A stretch of 64,000 bases of DNA from Diacronema lutheri (lineage: Eukaryota > Haptophyta > Pavlovophyceae > Pavlovales > Pavlovaceae), in the NCBI GenBank assembly GCA_019448385.1, contig JAGTXO010000042.1, positions 62,001 through 126,000 on the forward strand. Direction: 5' to 3'. Below the pieces are notes generated by a model. The model was not told the DNA's origin and did not search any database. It saw only the letters and a list, made by a program, of their open reading frames with translations. Made by a program: the position numbers and the translations under genes. Positions 34,697-43,352 of the stretch are shown piece after piece; positions within the stretch are counted from its first letter, which is position 1; every line of letters starts with the position of its first letter.

Positions 34697-35812
34697 ATGA
34701 AGGCTTTTGAACAGCTGCGAGGCACCGTGGTCCCCGTCGGCGCGGCGCGCGCCGGCGCGGCCGTGCCGGCCGGCAGCTTCGAAACGCCGGCTGCCTTGAC
34801 GACGCCTGCCTTTGCCATCCAGGCTGCGCCCTCGCGCTCTGCTGGCCGCGCTCCGCGCGCCCCGCCGCCCCTGCCCATCGACTGCGCCGGCACCGCGAAC
34901 AACGTACTTTTCGCCCCGGTCGGTGGGTTTGGGGGTGGCGGGGCGCGCGCGCACGGCCGCACGAGCGACGGCGGCGTGGCCTTCTCTACGACGAAACCTT
35001 CGCTTGCGACGGCTGCGCCCTCGCGCTCTGCTGGCCGCGCTCCGCGCGCCCCGCCGCCCCTGCCCATCGACTGCGCCGGCACCGCGAACAACGTACTTTT
35101 CGCCCCGGTCGGTGGGTTTGGGGGTGGCGGGGCGCGCGCGCACGGCCGCACGAGCGACGGCGGCGTGGCCTTCTCTACGACGAAACCTTCGCTTGCGACG
35201 GCTGCGCCCTCGCGCTCTGATGGCCGCGTTCCGCGCGCCCCGCCGCCCCTGCCCATCGACTGCGCCGGCACCGCGAACAACGTACTTTTCGCCCCGGTCG
35301 GTGGGTTCGGAGGTGGCGGGGCGCGCGCGCACGGCCGCACGAGCGACGGCGGCGTGGCCTTCTCTACGACGAAACCTTCGCTTGCGACGGCTGCGCCCTC
35401 GCGCTCTGCTGGCCGCGCTCCGCGCGCCCCGCCGCCCCTGCCCATCGACTGCGCCGGCACCGCGAACAACGTACTTTTCGCCCCGGTCGGTGGGTTTGGG
35501 GGTGGCGGGGCGCGCGTGCGCGGCCACGCGGCCAGCATCGCGGCGCTTGCCACGCTGGCGGCGGGTGGCGGTGCGCTTCGCCGCGGCGACAGGGGGCTGC
35601 GACGCGGCGGGGAGGGCGGCGGCTCGCTGGCGGCGGGCGTCGCGCTCTGCAGCGGCGGCGGGCGGCTTGGCGACGTGGCAGGCGGCGGCTCGGGGGTGGC
35701 GGTCGTCGCCGACGATCTTCGGGCCTCGGCGTGCGCGTGCGCGTCGGCCGGTGGTGTGATTGACGGCAGCCACCGGTGCGGCGGCGCGCGGGCGGCGGCG
35801 CGCGGTGGCTAG
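34697..35812 (+). CDS. Possible repeat-rich protein (four 63-residue repeats)
   Basis: An open frame of 371 codons starts 35 bp from the divergent gene at 34661. Most of it is the 189-bp tandem repeat, each unit coding for 63 residues including PLPIDCAGTANNVLFAPVGG and a Gly-rich joint. Because the unit is a multiple of three without stops, both strands are open, and a minus-strand reading (PNPPTGAKSTLFAVPAQSMG) is equally long. There is no independent evidence that either is translated. Confidence 0.3.
   Translation: MKAFEQLRGTVVPVGAARAGAAVPAGSFETPAALTTPAFAIQAAPSRSAGRAPRAPPPLPIDCAGTANNVLFAPVGGFGGGGARAHGRTSDGGVAFSTTKPSLATAAPSRSAGRAPRAPPPLPIDCAGTANNVLFAPVGGFGGGGARAHGRTSDGGVAFSTTKPSLATAAPSRSDGRVPRAPPPLPIDCAGTANNVLFAPVGGFGGGGARAHGRTSDGGVAFSTTKPSLATAAPSRSAGRAPRAPPPLPIDCAGTANNVLFAPVGGFGGGGARVRGHAASIAALATLAAGGGALRRGDRGLRRGGEGGGSLAAGVALCSGGGRLGDVAGGGSGVAVVADDLRASACACASAGGVIDGSHRCGGARAAARGG
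34823..35535. repeat. 189-bp tandem repeat, 3.8 copies
   Basis: Units start at 34823, 35012, 35201 and 35390, exactly 189 bp apart, and differ by only a few bases (for example Gct to Gat at 35,220). The last copy fades near 35,535. Near identity of the copies implies recent amplification or conversion. Confidence 0.9.
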
Positions 35813-35876
35813 GCGCGTGTGGGCCTTTGGGCCTGCTCCGCCTGGCGCCTCGCTGCGCACTTCCTGACCCCATCTG

Positions 35877-35910
35877 TTGACCCGTCGGAAAGCGTCGTTA
35901 GTATTATATT
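35877..35910 (+). promoter_or_regulatory. AT-rich leader of the K+ channel gene
   Basis: GTTAGTATTATATT lies directly before the ATG at 35911, in a genome where such AT runs are rare. It is probably the core promoter or the start of the transcript. Confidence 0.4.
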
Positions 35911-38102
35911 ATGTTGCAACCCCTGTTGGAGCAATATGCGCCGGAACGCTTGACCCAGCACGCCCCCGACGCGCGGGCGTGCGGCCACGACATGCTGCAC
36001 AGCGCGGCAGCGCTGATCGGCAATCGACCTGGCCGGGCGAGCGATGCGCGCGCCACCGTCGCGCACCCCGGCGATGCGCCGATGTGGAGTGCGCGCCGGG
36101 CGGCCGCGCGCGCGGCCATGTCGCCGTCGCCGAGCCGGAATGAGCGGCGCGCGAACGCGTCGCCACCGCGCAGCGGACGGGGCGCGAGTGAGGGCCACCG
36201 CCCGTCCAGCCTCATCCGCTTTGCCAGCGCCGACACCTTCTCCGCGCTCTCGTCGCGCATAGTCCGCAGCACGTCTGCCGTGGATGACGCGCTCGGTATG
36301 AGGGACAACGCGCAGGAGGACGACGAGCCGCGGCCGACGTACACATTCCGTCAGGCGGTGTGGTTCACGTTTGAGGAGGCCAGCTTCTCGACGCTCGTGC
36401 GCGCGCTAGCGCGCAAACATCCGCGCTGCGAACGAGTCGCGTCCCTCACGGTGCCGCGTGGCGCTCGCGCGCGCAGGCGCGCATCATCTCGTGCTGCCTG
36501 CTGTGCGTGATCGCGCTGTCGGTATTTTCGTTCGTAATGAGCACGCGCAAGCTGTGCCACTGGACCTCACTTCCGGGTGACGAGGCGCTCCTTCGCCCGG
36601 ACGCGCCCGTCGATCTGTCGTCGACGCTCTTACGGCGCGTCTGCGCGCCCGATTCGCCGCGCGAGCCGTGGGAGACGATCGAGCGCGCATGCATCCTCGT
36701 CTTCACCGCCGAGCTGGCGATCCGCTTCCTCGCCGCCGGTGCGCCGCCGCCGCACGCGCGCGCCGTGCACCGCCTTGCCGATCGCGCGCACAGAGCGGCG
36801 CGTCGCGCCCGTGCCTATTTGCGCTTGCATCTGCTCCTGCCTTCGTAAACGCACCCTCTCTCGCACAGAGCGGCGCGTCGCGCCCGTGCCTATTTGCGCT
36901 TGCATCTGCTCCTGCCTTCGTAAACGCACCCTCTCTCGCACAGAGCGGCGCGTCGCGCCCGTGCCTATTTGCGCTTGCATCTGCTCCTGCCTTCGCACAC
37001 GCCCCCCTCCCCCTCTCTCTTTGGCCTGCGTGTGCGTGCAGGCGACCGCGGCATGAGCGGCCAGATCCCGAGCCGCAGAGAGTTTGTGCGTATGCCGCTC
37101 AATCTGCTCGACGTCGTCGCCGTCGCTCCCTTTTACGTCGAGCTCATCGTGCAGGCGTCGCGGCCGGACTCGTCGACGGGCCCGTCCCTCGATGCGCTCG
37201 CGGTCGTGCGCGTGCTGCGCCTCACGCGCGTGTTGCGCGTCTTCAAACTGAGCAAGTCGTCGACGGGCGTTCTCGTTTTGATGCGCACCGTCGCACACTC
37301 GCTCTCCGCCATCGTGATGCTCAACTTCTTTGTGCTCGTTTGCCTCGTCCTCTTCGCGGCGCTCATGTTTGTCGCAGAGCAAGGTACCTACTACGAGAGC
37401 TGCGAGTGCTATTTGCGCGAGGACGGCACGCAGTCACCCTTCGAATCCATACTCGCCGCAGCGTGGTTCTGCATCGTCACGATGACCACCGTCGGGTGCG
37501 GCTCAGAGCGCGCACGCGCGCGCGCTCGAGGCGCGCGACGCGCGCGCGCTCACGGGCGGCGCGCCGCGTGGCCGCGCGCGCTCGCACCGCCCCGCCGCAG
37601 TTACGGCGACGTGACGCCGGCCACGGGCCTCGGCAAGGCGGTCGCGTCGCTGTGCATGGTGTGCGGGCTGGTCGTCATCTCCCTGCCCATCACGATTATT
37701 GGCGCGAATTTTGACGAGGAGTGGAGTGCGATGGAGGAGGACAAGCGGCGCAAGACGCTCCACGCTCTTCATCGCTCGATGCGCGACGACGCGAAGCCGG
37801 GCATCACGCTCGCGCTTTTGCGCAAGCTGATCGCGCTGCACCGCTGCAACGTGCAGGCGATGCTGCAGAGCGTCGAGGCGCAGATGGACGATCAAGCCGC
37901 GCAGCTCGACCAGCTGATGGCCGCGCTGCGCGCGCAGCTCCAGGCCGAGCGCGTGCCGCTCGGCACAGCGCACTCGGCCTTTGGCGTCGCGCCGGAGCTC
38001 GCCGCGGCCAAGCGGCAAAACTCTCGCAAGAAGAGCTTGTCCAGAGCGCCTCTCTCCGCCATTCCGAGGGGCGTGATGCCGCAGCCCAGGGATGCTAGCT
38101 GA
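35911..38102 (+). CDS. Voltage-gated potassium channel (six-TM Kv type)
   Basis: Exons 35911-36396, 36477-36738, 37042-37495 and 37601-38102 join in phase to 567 residues. S1 follows TFEEASFSTL and spans intron 1; S2 is ACILVFTAELAIRFL; S3 is NLLDVVAVAPFYVELIV; S4 is RVLRLTRVLRVFKLSK with regularly spaced positive charges; S5 is VMLNFFVLVCLVLFAALMF. The pore loop AAAWFCIVTMTTVGYGDVTP carries the K+ filter, and S6 is VISLPITIIGANF with the PxP-like hinge. A short C-terminal coiled coil (MDDQAAQLDQLMAALRAQL) may assist tetramerisation. Donors are GTGCGC, GTGCGC and GTGCGG. Intron 3 (37496-37600) splits the filter codon for Gly and is itself open and in frame. Confidence 0.92.
36789..37015 (+). 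repeat. 75-bp minisatellite inside Kv intron 2
   Basis: Copies start at 36789, 36864 and 36939, 75 bp apart, each starting CACAGAGCGGCGCGTCGCGC; the third is cut short before the polypyrimidine tract. Expansion accounts for most of the length of this 303-bp intron. Confidence 0.9.
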
Positions 38103-38156
38103 CATGCACAGCAGCGAAGGCGTCGCACAATTCACGCCACTCATGAAAATTCTGAG

Positions 38157-38185
38157 ATCCCGTGCAAAGCACGCGCGCACGGGAT
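38157..38185. terminator. Hairpin between convergent genes
   Basis: ATCCCGTGC and GCACGGGAT form a perfect 9-bp stem with an 11-base loop in the 114 bp between the Kv stop and the SET gene stop. Confidence 0.35.
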
Positions 38186-38216
38186 GCCCCAGAGTTTCGG
38201 CTGTGCGACTGCGCCG

Positions 38217-39938
38217 CTACGCCGCGCCAACGCGCTCGAGCATCGCTTCGACGCGCGCGAGCGCGGCGAAGCAGATCCGCTCGTGCGCGTCGCAGTACGC
38301 GTCAATCGCGCGCGAGACTGCCGGCGGAGGGTGCGCGTTGGCGTCGGTCTGCAGACCTGCCACCGCCGCCGCGCCGCCCGCGTCCCCAGCCGCATCGGCG
38401 GACGCGCCCGGCGGTGAGAGCTGCTCGACGATCGCCTTGCGCAGCACGAGCAGCGCATGGCGCTCGTTGCGGTCGCTCACCGCGCGGTGCGCAAAGGCGC
38501 GCTTGGCCGCGCTCATCTCGCCCTCGACGAGCACGCACAGCCTCGCCGCGAGCAGCAGCGGCGCGGGCAGCGGCTCGCGCTCCGAGAGCCAGTGGGTGTC
38601 CGCACCGCCCGGCGTGAGCTGGGCGAGAAGCAGCGCGCCGGCGATGCACGCGCCCTCGGCGCCCTCAGGCGGCAGCTGAACGGCGACGAGCACGTCAGCA
38701 CCCTCCACCGCGCCGGGCGGCACGCCGTGCTGCAAGAGCAGCTCGGCCGCGCCCAGCCGCGAGCCGTAATCGAGCGACAGCGGCTCGTCCGCACCGACCG
38801 GCGCGATCGAGCGCAGCTCAAGGGTGCACGCCGCGCCGGCCATGCGGCACACGCGATGCTCGAGCTGCGCGCGCGGCGAGTGGTTGAGCATGTCCATCAG
38901 CGGCACGATCGCCGGCTCCGCAGCCGCCTCACCCTCCACCTCGCCCTCCGCCGCGGCCTCCGCGCCCATGGGCGCGTCGCCCGCGCCGAGCGTCGCCAAG
39001 TGCAGCTCGATGGCGCGCGTCGCGACCACGCCGCGCGCCCAGCGCCACTCGGGCGAGCTCGGTGGGCCATCTGAAAAGAGCTGCGGGTGCGCTGCGCACA
39101 GCTGGGGCAGGAGCCCTTCGCGGAACTCGTCGAGCTCCGCGATGAGCGCGTGCCGCAGCCAGTAGGCGGACGGAGGGAGGCGCGCGCACGCCTCATCAGA
39201 CCACTGCGCGCAATCAGCAGTGACCGGCGGCAGGCTGCGCAGCCACGCGCGCCAGCGCGACGCTTCGGCGCGTCGACGCTCGCGGATGACGACAATCATC
39301 AACCGCAGCTGCGCCGTCCACTCGCCCTCGTTGATCGCGCCGAGCGCGGCGCGCAGCCATGGCTCATCGGTGCAAGCGGCGCGCGCGCTCACGAGTTGGT
39401 CGACGGGCACGGAGAGCACGGTGTCGCCCGTGGTCAGCGCGCGCGCCGCGACCAAACCGCGCCCGGCGTTCTCGACCGAGACGATACGCACTGCGTGCGA
39501 GATGCGCAGCACGCTCGCGAGCTCCGTGAGCTGCGCGTCGTGCCCTGCGCTCGAAGGCGCGAGCGTCGACGGCGCCGGCGATCGCGGCGGCGGGCCGCCG
39601 CGCACAAATGCGGCCAGCTTGGCCTGCACATCACGCGAAGCGTCGTGAGACGACATCGCGTCACCACTCAGCCGGTCGCGCAGCAGCAGCAGCGCGCGCC
39701 GCTCGTTGGCCGCGCTCACAAACTCGACGGCTGTCGGCTCACCTCCGGCGGTAGGGGGCGCACTCGCCCTGTATAACTCGTCCTCTACCATGCAGGCGAG
39801 GCGCGCGAGGTGAAGCGCAGCTGGCGGCAGCGCGTGCGCGCCCTCGAGCTCGACAGCCCAGCTCGCGTGGCCGAAGGCGGCTCGCAGTCGCTCCTTTGCG
39901 CCGGCGAGCACGTCGTCCTCGTGCGGTGCGAGCAGCAT
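38217..39938 (-). CDS. SET-domain protein methyltransferase, Rubisco LSMT/SETD3 class
   Basis: About 573 residues without an intron, starting at the ATG at 39938. The split SET domain is seen as GRGLVAARALTTGDTVLSVP (about residue 155), an i-SET helical insert, PLMDMLNHSPR (the NHS cofactor site) and LDYGSRLGAAELLLQHG (catalytic Tyr). It is followed by the helical substrate-binding domain (APLLLAARLCVLVEGEM ... RNERHALLVLRKAI). The family methylates Lys or His on proteins such as Rubisco, aldolase or actin. The N-terminal 90 residues (PAALHLARLACMVEDEL ... NERRALLLLRDRL) repeat the C-terminal domain, so the order is substrate-binding fold, SET, substrate-binding fold. That is unusual and suggests loss of an upstream SET half after duplication. 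Confidence 0.85.
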   Translation of the reverse strand: MLLAPHEDDVLAGAKERLRAAFGHASWAVELEGAHALPPAALHLARLACMVEDELYRASAPPTAGGEPTAVEFVSAANERRALLLLRDRLSGDAMSSHDASRDVQAKLAAFVRGGPPPRSPAPSTLAPSSAGHDAQLTELASVLRISHAVRIVSVENAGRGLVAARALTTGDTVLSVPVDQLVSARAACTDEPWLRAALGAINEGEWTAQLRLMIVVIRERRRAEASRWRAWLRSLPPVTADCAQWSDEACARLPPSAYWLRHALIAELDEFREGLLPQLCAAHPQLFSDGPPSSPEWRWARGVVATRAIELHLATLGAGDAPMGAEAAAEGEVEGEAAAEPAIVPLMDMLNHSPRAQLEHRVCRMAGAACTLELRSIAPVGADEPLSLDYGSRLGAAELLLQHGVPPGAVEGADVLVAVQLPPEGAEGACIAGALLLAQLTPGGADTHWLSEREPLPAPLLLAARLCVLVEGEMSAAKRAFAHRAVSDRNERHALLVLRKAIVEQLSPPGASADAAGDAGGAAAVAGLQTDANAHPPPAVSRAIDAYCDAHERICFAALARVEAMLERVGAA

Positions 39939-39985
39939 GCTCCGAAAGTTCCGTTCCAAGTTCCAACGTTTGTTTATGGGCCCCC
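39939..39985. promoter_or_regulatory. 47-bp divergent promoter
   Basis: Only 47 bp lie between the ATGs of the SET gene and the YciB-like gene. The stretch contains GTTCCGTTCCAAGTTCC (two GTTCC repeats) and TTTGTTTATGG. Confidence 0.4.
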
Positions 39986-41389
39986 ATGGAGCCGTTCGCT
40001 ACGCCGGTTGAAGGTTGGGCGCCGGCAGCCGAGCCGTCGCGCCGGCGCCAGATTCCGGTACCGGCGCGATTCGTGCTCGAGCTGATCCCGTCCGCCATCT
40101 TCATGGGCATCTACTACTCGACCGAGGAGGAGAAGAGGATCGAGGCGATCATCACGGCGTCAATCGCCGAGGCGTGCGCGTCGTGCACGCTCGGTCTCGC
40201 CTTCCTCGCCTACACGCGCAAGGTGCCGTGGCTGATGGTCGAGGCAACGGTGCTCTCCTCATTCTCCGCGGCAATGACCTACGTCTTTGACAGCGACCTC
40301 TGGTTCAAGATGAAAGGGACCGTCATCCCGGCGGCGTCGGCGCTCGCGATCGTCGCATGCCTCAGGTGGCGCCACAATCTGCTTCAGATGGCGCTTGGGC
40401 CGTACTACACCAACCTGCTCGACGAGGGCTGGAGGGTGCTTGCGCTCCGCACGGCCGCCTTCCAGCTCTTGATGGCCGCGCTCAACGAGGTGCTCTGGCG
40501 TTCCCTCGCCTTCGACACGTGGCTCGCGACGATGCGCGTGGCCGGGCCGATCGCGTCGCTCGTCTTTGCCACCTTCATCGCGCCGATTCTCGTGCACTAC
40601 CAGTTGCGCAGCCGGCTGAGTCGGCCGGCCGAGACGGCGCCGCTCGCGCAGATTGTGCAGTTTGGCCTCTCGCGCCCGCCGGGCAAGGGCGGCGCGCCCT
40701 CGCCGATCGAGCTCGTGCTTGGCCCGCCCGGCCCGGCGGGGCCGGACGGCCTGAGTGGCACCGACGATGCGCTCGACGGCGTGTCGCCAATTGAGCTGCT
40801 GTGCGGTTCACGCGTGGAGCTCTCGGTCTGGGTGCGGCCGCGCGCGCGCTCCGCGGCCGCGCCCGATGCGCTGCGCGCGCGCATCGCACCGATCGCGGCG
40901 CTGTGCATGCCGATGCGCGCCGTCGACGTCGAGCTGCGGCCGACGGGCGCGCAGCGCTGGGCGGGCGCGCGCGCCGAGTTTGAGCTGCGAGGCTCGGTCG
41001 CCGTGCCCGTCGGGCTGCGGTGCGCAGGCCACTGGATCGCCATCGTCTCCGTTCTCACTCGATCGGAGGCGCAACTCCTCGCGTGGATGGGGTCGGTCGT
41101 CCTCGTCCGCCGCTTCTCGGCACGCACGATCCGGCCAGATGGCGCGCTCGTTGAGGACGGCTCCGTCGAGCGCGACGAGCTCGAAGCGGCGACGCACACA
41201 CCGCTGGCGTGCGAGCCTGTGCCCGGGCGGCGCGAGGCCGGCGGCGCGCTGCCGTTCACGGAGGCCGGTCGGCACGATGCCGACGTCGAGGCTGCGGGCG
41301 CGGAGTGCGCGTCTGCGCCGTCGCCGGTGCTCGGCGAGCGAAGCCGGGCGGAAGGCCCGACGCGCGGCAGTGCCAACGACCGGGCCTGA
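39986..41389 (+). CDS. YciB/IspZ-like membrane protein with long C-terminal extension
   Basis: 467 residues in one exon from the ATG at 39986. Residues about 28-210 match the bacterial septation/envelope family YciB (IspZ): FVLELIPSAIFMGIYY, then TRKVPWLMVEATVL, then DLWFKMKGTVIPAASAL, then an ALNEVLWRSLAFDTWLATMR segment equal to the NE-x-x-W-R box, with five hydrophobic helices. In bacteria YciB sits in the inner membrane and affects envelope and septum; a plastid or mitochondrial membrane is a reasonable guess here. About 260 further residues include a Pro/Gly hinge (GPPGPAGPDG) and a beta-rich region I do not recognise. It is divergent with the SET gene. Confidence 0.75.
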   Translation: MEPFATPVEGWAPAAEPSRRRQIPVPARFVLELIPSAIFMGIYYSTEEEKRIEAIITASIAEACASCTLGLAFLAYTRKVPWLMVEATVLSSFSAAMTYVFDSDLWFKMKGTVIPAASALAIVACLRWRHNLLQMALGPYYTNLLDEGWRVLALRTAAFQLLMAALNEVLWRSLAFDTWLATMRVAGPIASLVFATFIAPILVHYQLRSRLSRPAETAPLAQIVQFGLSRPPGKGGAPSPIELVLGPPGPAGPDGLSGTDDALDGVSPIELLCGSRVELSVWVRPRARSAAAPDALRARIAPIAALCMPMRAVDVELRPTGAQRWAGARAEFELRGSVAVPVGLRCAGHWIAIVSVLTRSEAQLLAWMGSVVLVRRFSARTIRPDGALVEDGSVERDELEAATHTPLACEPVPGRREAGGALPFTEAGRHDADVEAAGAECASAPSPVLGERSRAEGPTRGSANDRA

Positions 41390-41446
41390 CACCCTTGCTT
41401 TTCTACGCCCTTCTGTGTGCGCTTTCCTTTGCCATCTCGACAGGGA

Positions 41447-42657
41447 TCACAGCCCGTCCTCTGATGTGTCAAGCTCGCCCTTGTCCAGGCCGAGCGCAAA
41501 GAAGCCCTGCGCGTAGAAGCCGCCCTGCGCGAGGTCGGCGGCAATGCCGTGCGTTGGCTTCCAGCCGAGCACGGACTGCGCCTTTTCGACGTTGACGTAG
41601 AAGCCCTCGCTGTTCGGTCGGAACGGAAATGACGTCTTCGAGCCGGCGGGCAGGTATTGAATGTTGGCGGGCTTGCCCGACGCGGCGGCCGCGAGCTCGG
41701 CGACCTGCCTGTACGTGAGCGTGGCTGGCGCAGCGCAATTGAAGATCTGGCCGGCCGCCTTGGCCTCTTGCCCGGCGACGCTCGCGAGCAGCGCGGCGAC
41801 GTCCGCGCAGTGTGTGAGCGACGCCGGCTGCGAGCCGTCGCCCGGCAGCGGCTGCGGGAGGCCGCGGCTCGCGCGCGCGAGGAACCAGTCGAGGTAGTCA
41901 CGCTTGTTGGTAAGCGGACCTGTGCGCGCGGGCGGAACGACGGAGGTGTGGGCAAGGGGGTCTAGGCGCGGCGCGCGAGCAGACGAGCAGACATGCACGT
42001 CCGTAGGCGCGTCCGTAGGCGATGCGCACGTCTGGGCGCGCGCGCGCAGGTGACGCGCACGTCTGGGCGCGGCTGACCATAAATGTACTGAGGCCTGAAC
42101 GCGCACCACTTGCCCGCGAGCTTGTCGGCGAGCGCGAGCTCCACCTCGCGCTGACCGGTAGGCGGCTCCTTCACCGGACCGTCCTCAAAAAGCTCGCCTT
42201 TCGCCTTGTACATGCCCGCGGACGAGACGAACGTGAACAGCTTGAAATCTGGCGAGGCGAGTGCGGCCGCGAGCGCGGGCGCGCAATCCGCGGGCTCCTT
42301 TGCGTAGTTCTCAAAGACGTGCGTGAGCGGCGGCTTGCCCGCGAGGGCGGCGGAGACGGCGGCGCCATCCTTCGGGCTGCACCACACGATGTTGCAATCC
42401 GACAGCTCACTCGCGTACTCGGAAAAGGGCGGCTTGGTCGCCTTGGCGCCGTCGTCCTGCACGATCGTCACGTCGACGCCCTTGGCGCGCAGCGCTTTGG
42501 CGAGGTGAAAGCCAATCTCGCCGTGGCCGCCACCCTTGTTCTGCACGATCAACGCGTGTGCCATGCGCGGCGACGCCCGCCACGCCGCCGCGCGCGTCAG
42601 CGGAACCCCGCGGGGTGCGCCACCGAAGCTCAGCACCGCGACGACGCTGAGCAGCAT
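41447..42657 (-). CDS. CSP41-like chloroplast stem-loop RNA-binding protein (atypical SDR)
   Basis: Exons 42657-42078 and 41919-41447; the intron at 42077-41920 starts GTCAGC and restores RPQYIYGPLTNKRDYLDWF. Total about 350 residues. A short hydrophobic leader (MLLSVVAVLSFGGAPRGVPL) fits plastid targeting through a signal peptide, as in red-lineage plastids. Family marks are HALIVQNKGGGHGEIGFHLA at the nucleotide-binding end, FTFVSSAGMY, and the C-terminal blocks FPFRPNSEGFYVNVEKAQSV and LGWKPTHGI with a final LDTSEDGL. CSP41 proteins bind and cleave structured chloroplast RNA and associate with ribosomes. It is divergent, 44 bp from the next gene. Confidence 0.88.
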
Positions 42658-42701
42658 CCTGATCGGATTCACGCACTCGCGCCGAAATTGAAACGTGCAA
42701 A
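42658..42701. promoter_or_regulatory. 44-bp divergent promoter
   Basis: All the sequence between the CSP41-like and coiled-coil gene starts. It includes GAAATTGAAACGTGCAAA ahead of the plus-strand ATG. Confidence 0.4.
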
Positions 42702-43286
42702 ATGTCGGGCGACGAGCGGGAAGCACGTTTGGCGCTCGAGCGCTCGGTGTCGCGCCGCGCCATCGACGAGCTTGAGGCGGGCATCGGCGCCTTGCGCGCG
42801 AGTCTCGCGCGTATTTCCGCTTCGCCGGCTGCCCGCCCGCGCCCGGCGCTCGCTCGCGAGGGCCACGCACTCGCGCGCACCGCGCTTGCGCTGCGCGCCG
42901 AGATCGCCGCGCTGCGCACGGCGGACGAAAGCGGGCCTGGATACGTGCACAAGGCGTTTGATCGGTTCGGCCTCTCGCCCGAGCTGTTTCGCCGAGCGCT
43001 GGCAGCCGACGCTGAGCGCCGGCGCGCCCTCGAGGACGAGCTGCTCGAGCTCGTCTCTATGGGCGACATCGAGCTCCGGCGCGCGGTGCTCGCTGAGCGC
43101 GCAGCGCGCGAAGACAGCGAACGGCGGCTGCTGCGCTACGCGGCCGACCTGGCAACGCTCATTCACGCCGAGCTCGACGGCGAGCGCTCCGCGCGTGAGG
43201 AGAGTCAACACCTTCGTGCCCGGCTCGGCGCGCGCTTCGCCGACGTCGGCAACGCTGGCCTCGCGCGCTCGTCCGCGATCGCGTGA
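42702..43286 (+). CDS. Small coiled-coil protein, unknown
   Basis: 194 residues, no intron. Almost all helical: an N-terminal helix (RAIDELEAGIGALRASLARI), a short globular-looking part (GPGYVHKAFDRFGLSPELFR), then a long Glu/Arg/Leu heptad region (AADAERRRALEDELLEL). The head-to-head arrangement with the plastid CSP41 gene suggests shared regulation only. No family recognised. Confidence 0.65.
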   Translation: MSGDEREARLALERSVSRRAIDELEAGIGALRASLARISASPAARPRPALAREGHALARTALALRAEIAALRTADESGPGYVHKAFDRFGLSPELFRRALAADAERRRALEDELLELVSMGDIELRRAVLAERAAREDSERRLLRYAADLATLIHAELDGERSAREESQHLRARLGARFADVGNAGLARSSAIA

Positions 43287-43352
43287 CATGCCAGCGTTGC
43301 CACGGTTGGCGAGGCGCGCGCCGAGCCGGGCGCTCTCAGTCCTCTCGCGAGA

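Noticed and set aside
34823-35535. CRISPR-like array
   Set aside because: Units are contiguous 189-bp copies without unique spacers, in a eukaryotic genome.
36789-37015. CRISPR-like or snoRNA cluster
   Set aside because: Contiguous 75-bp copies within an intron, no spacers, no C/D or H/ACA boxes seen.
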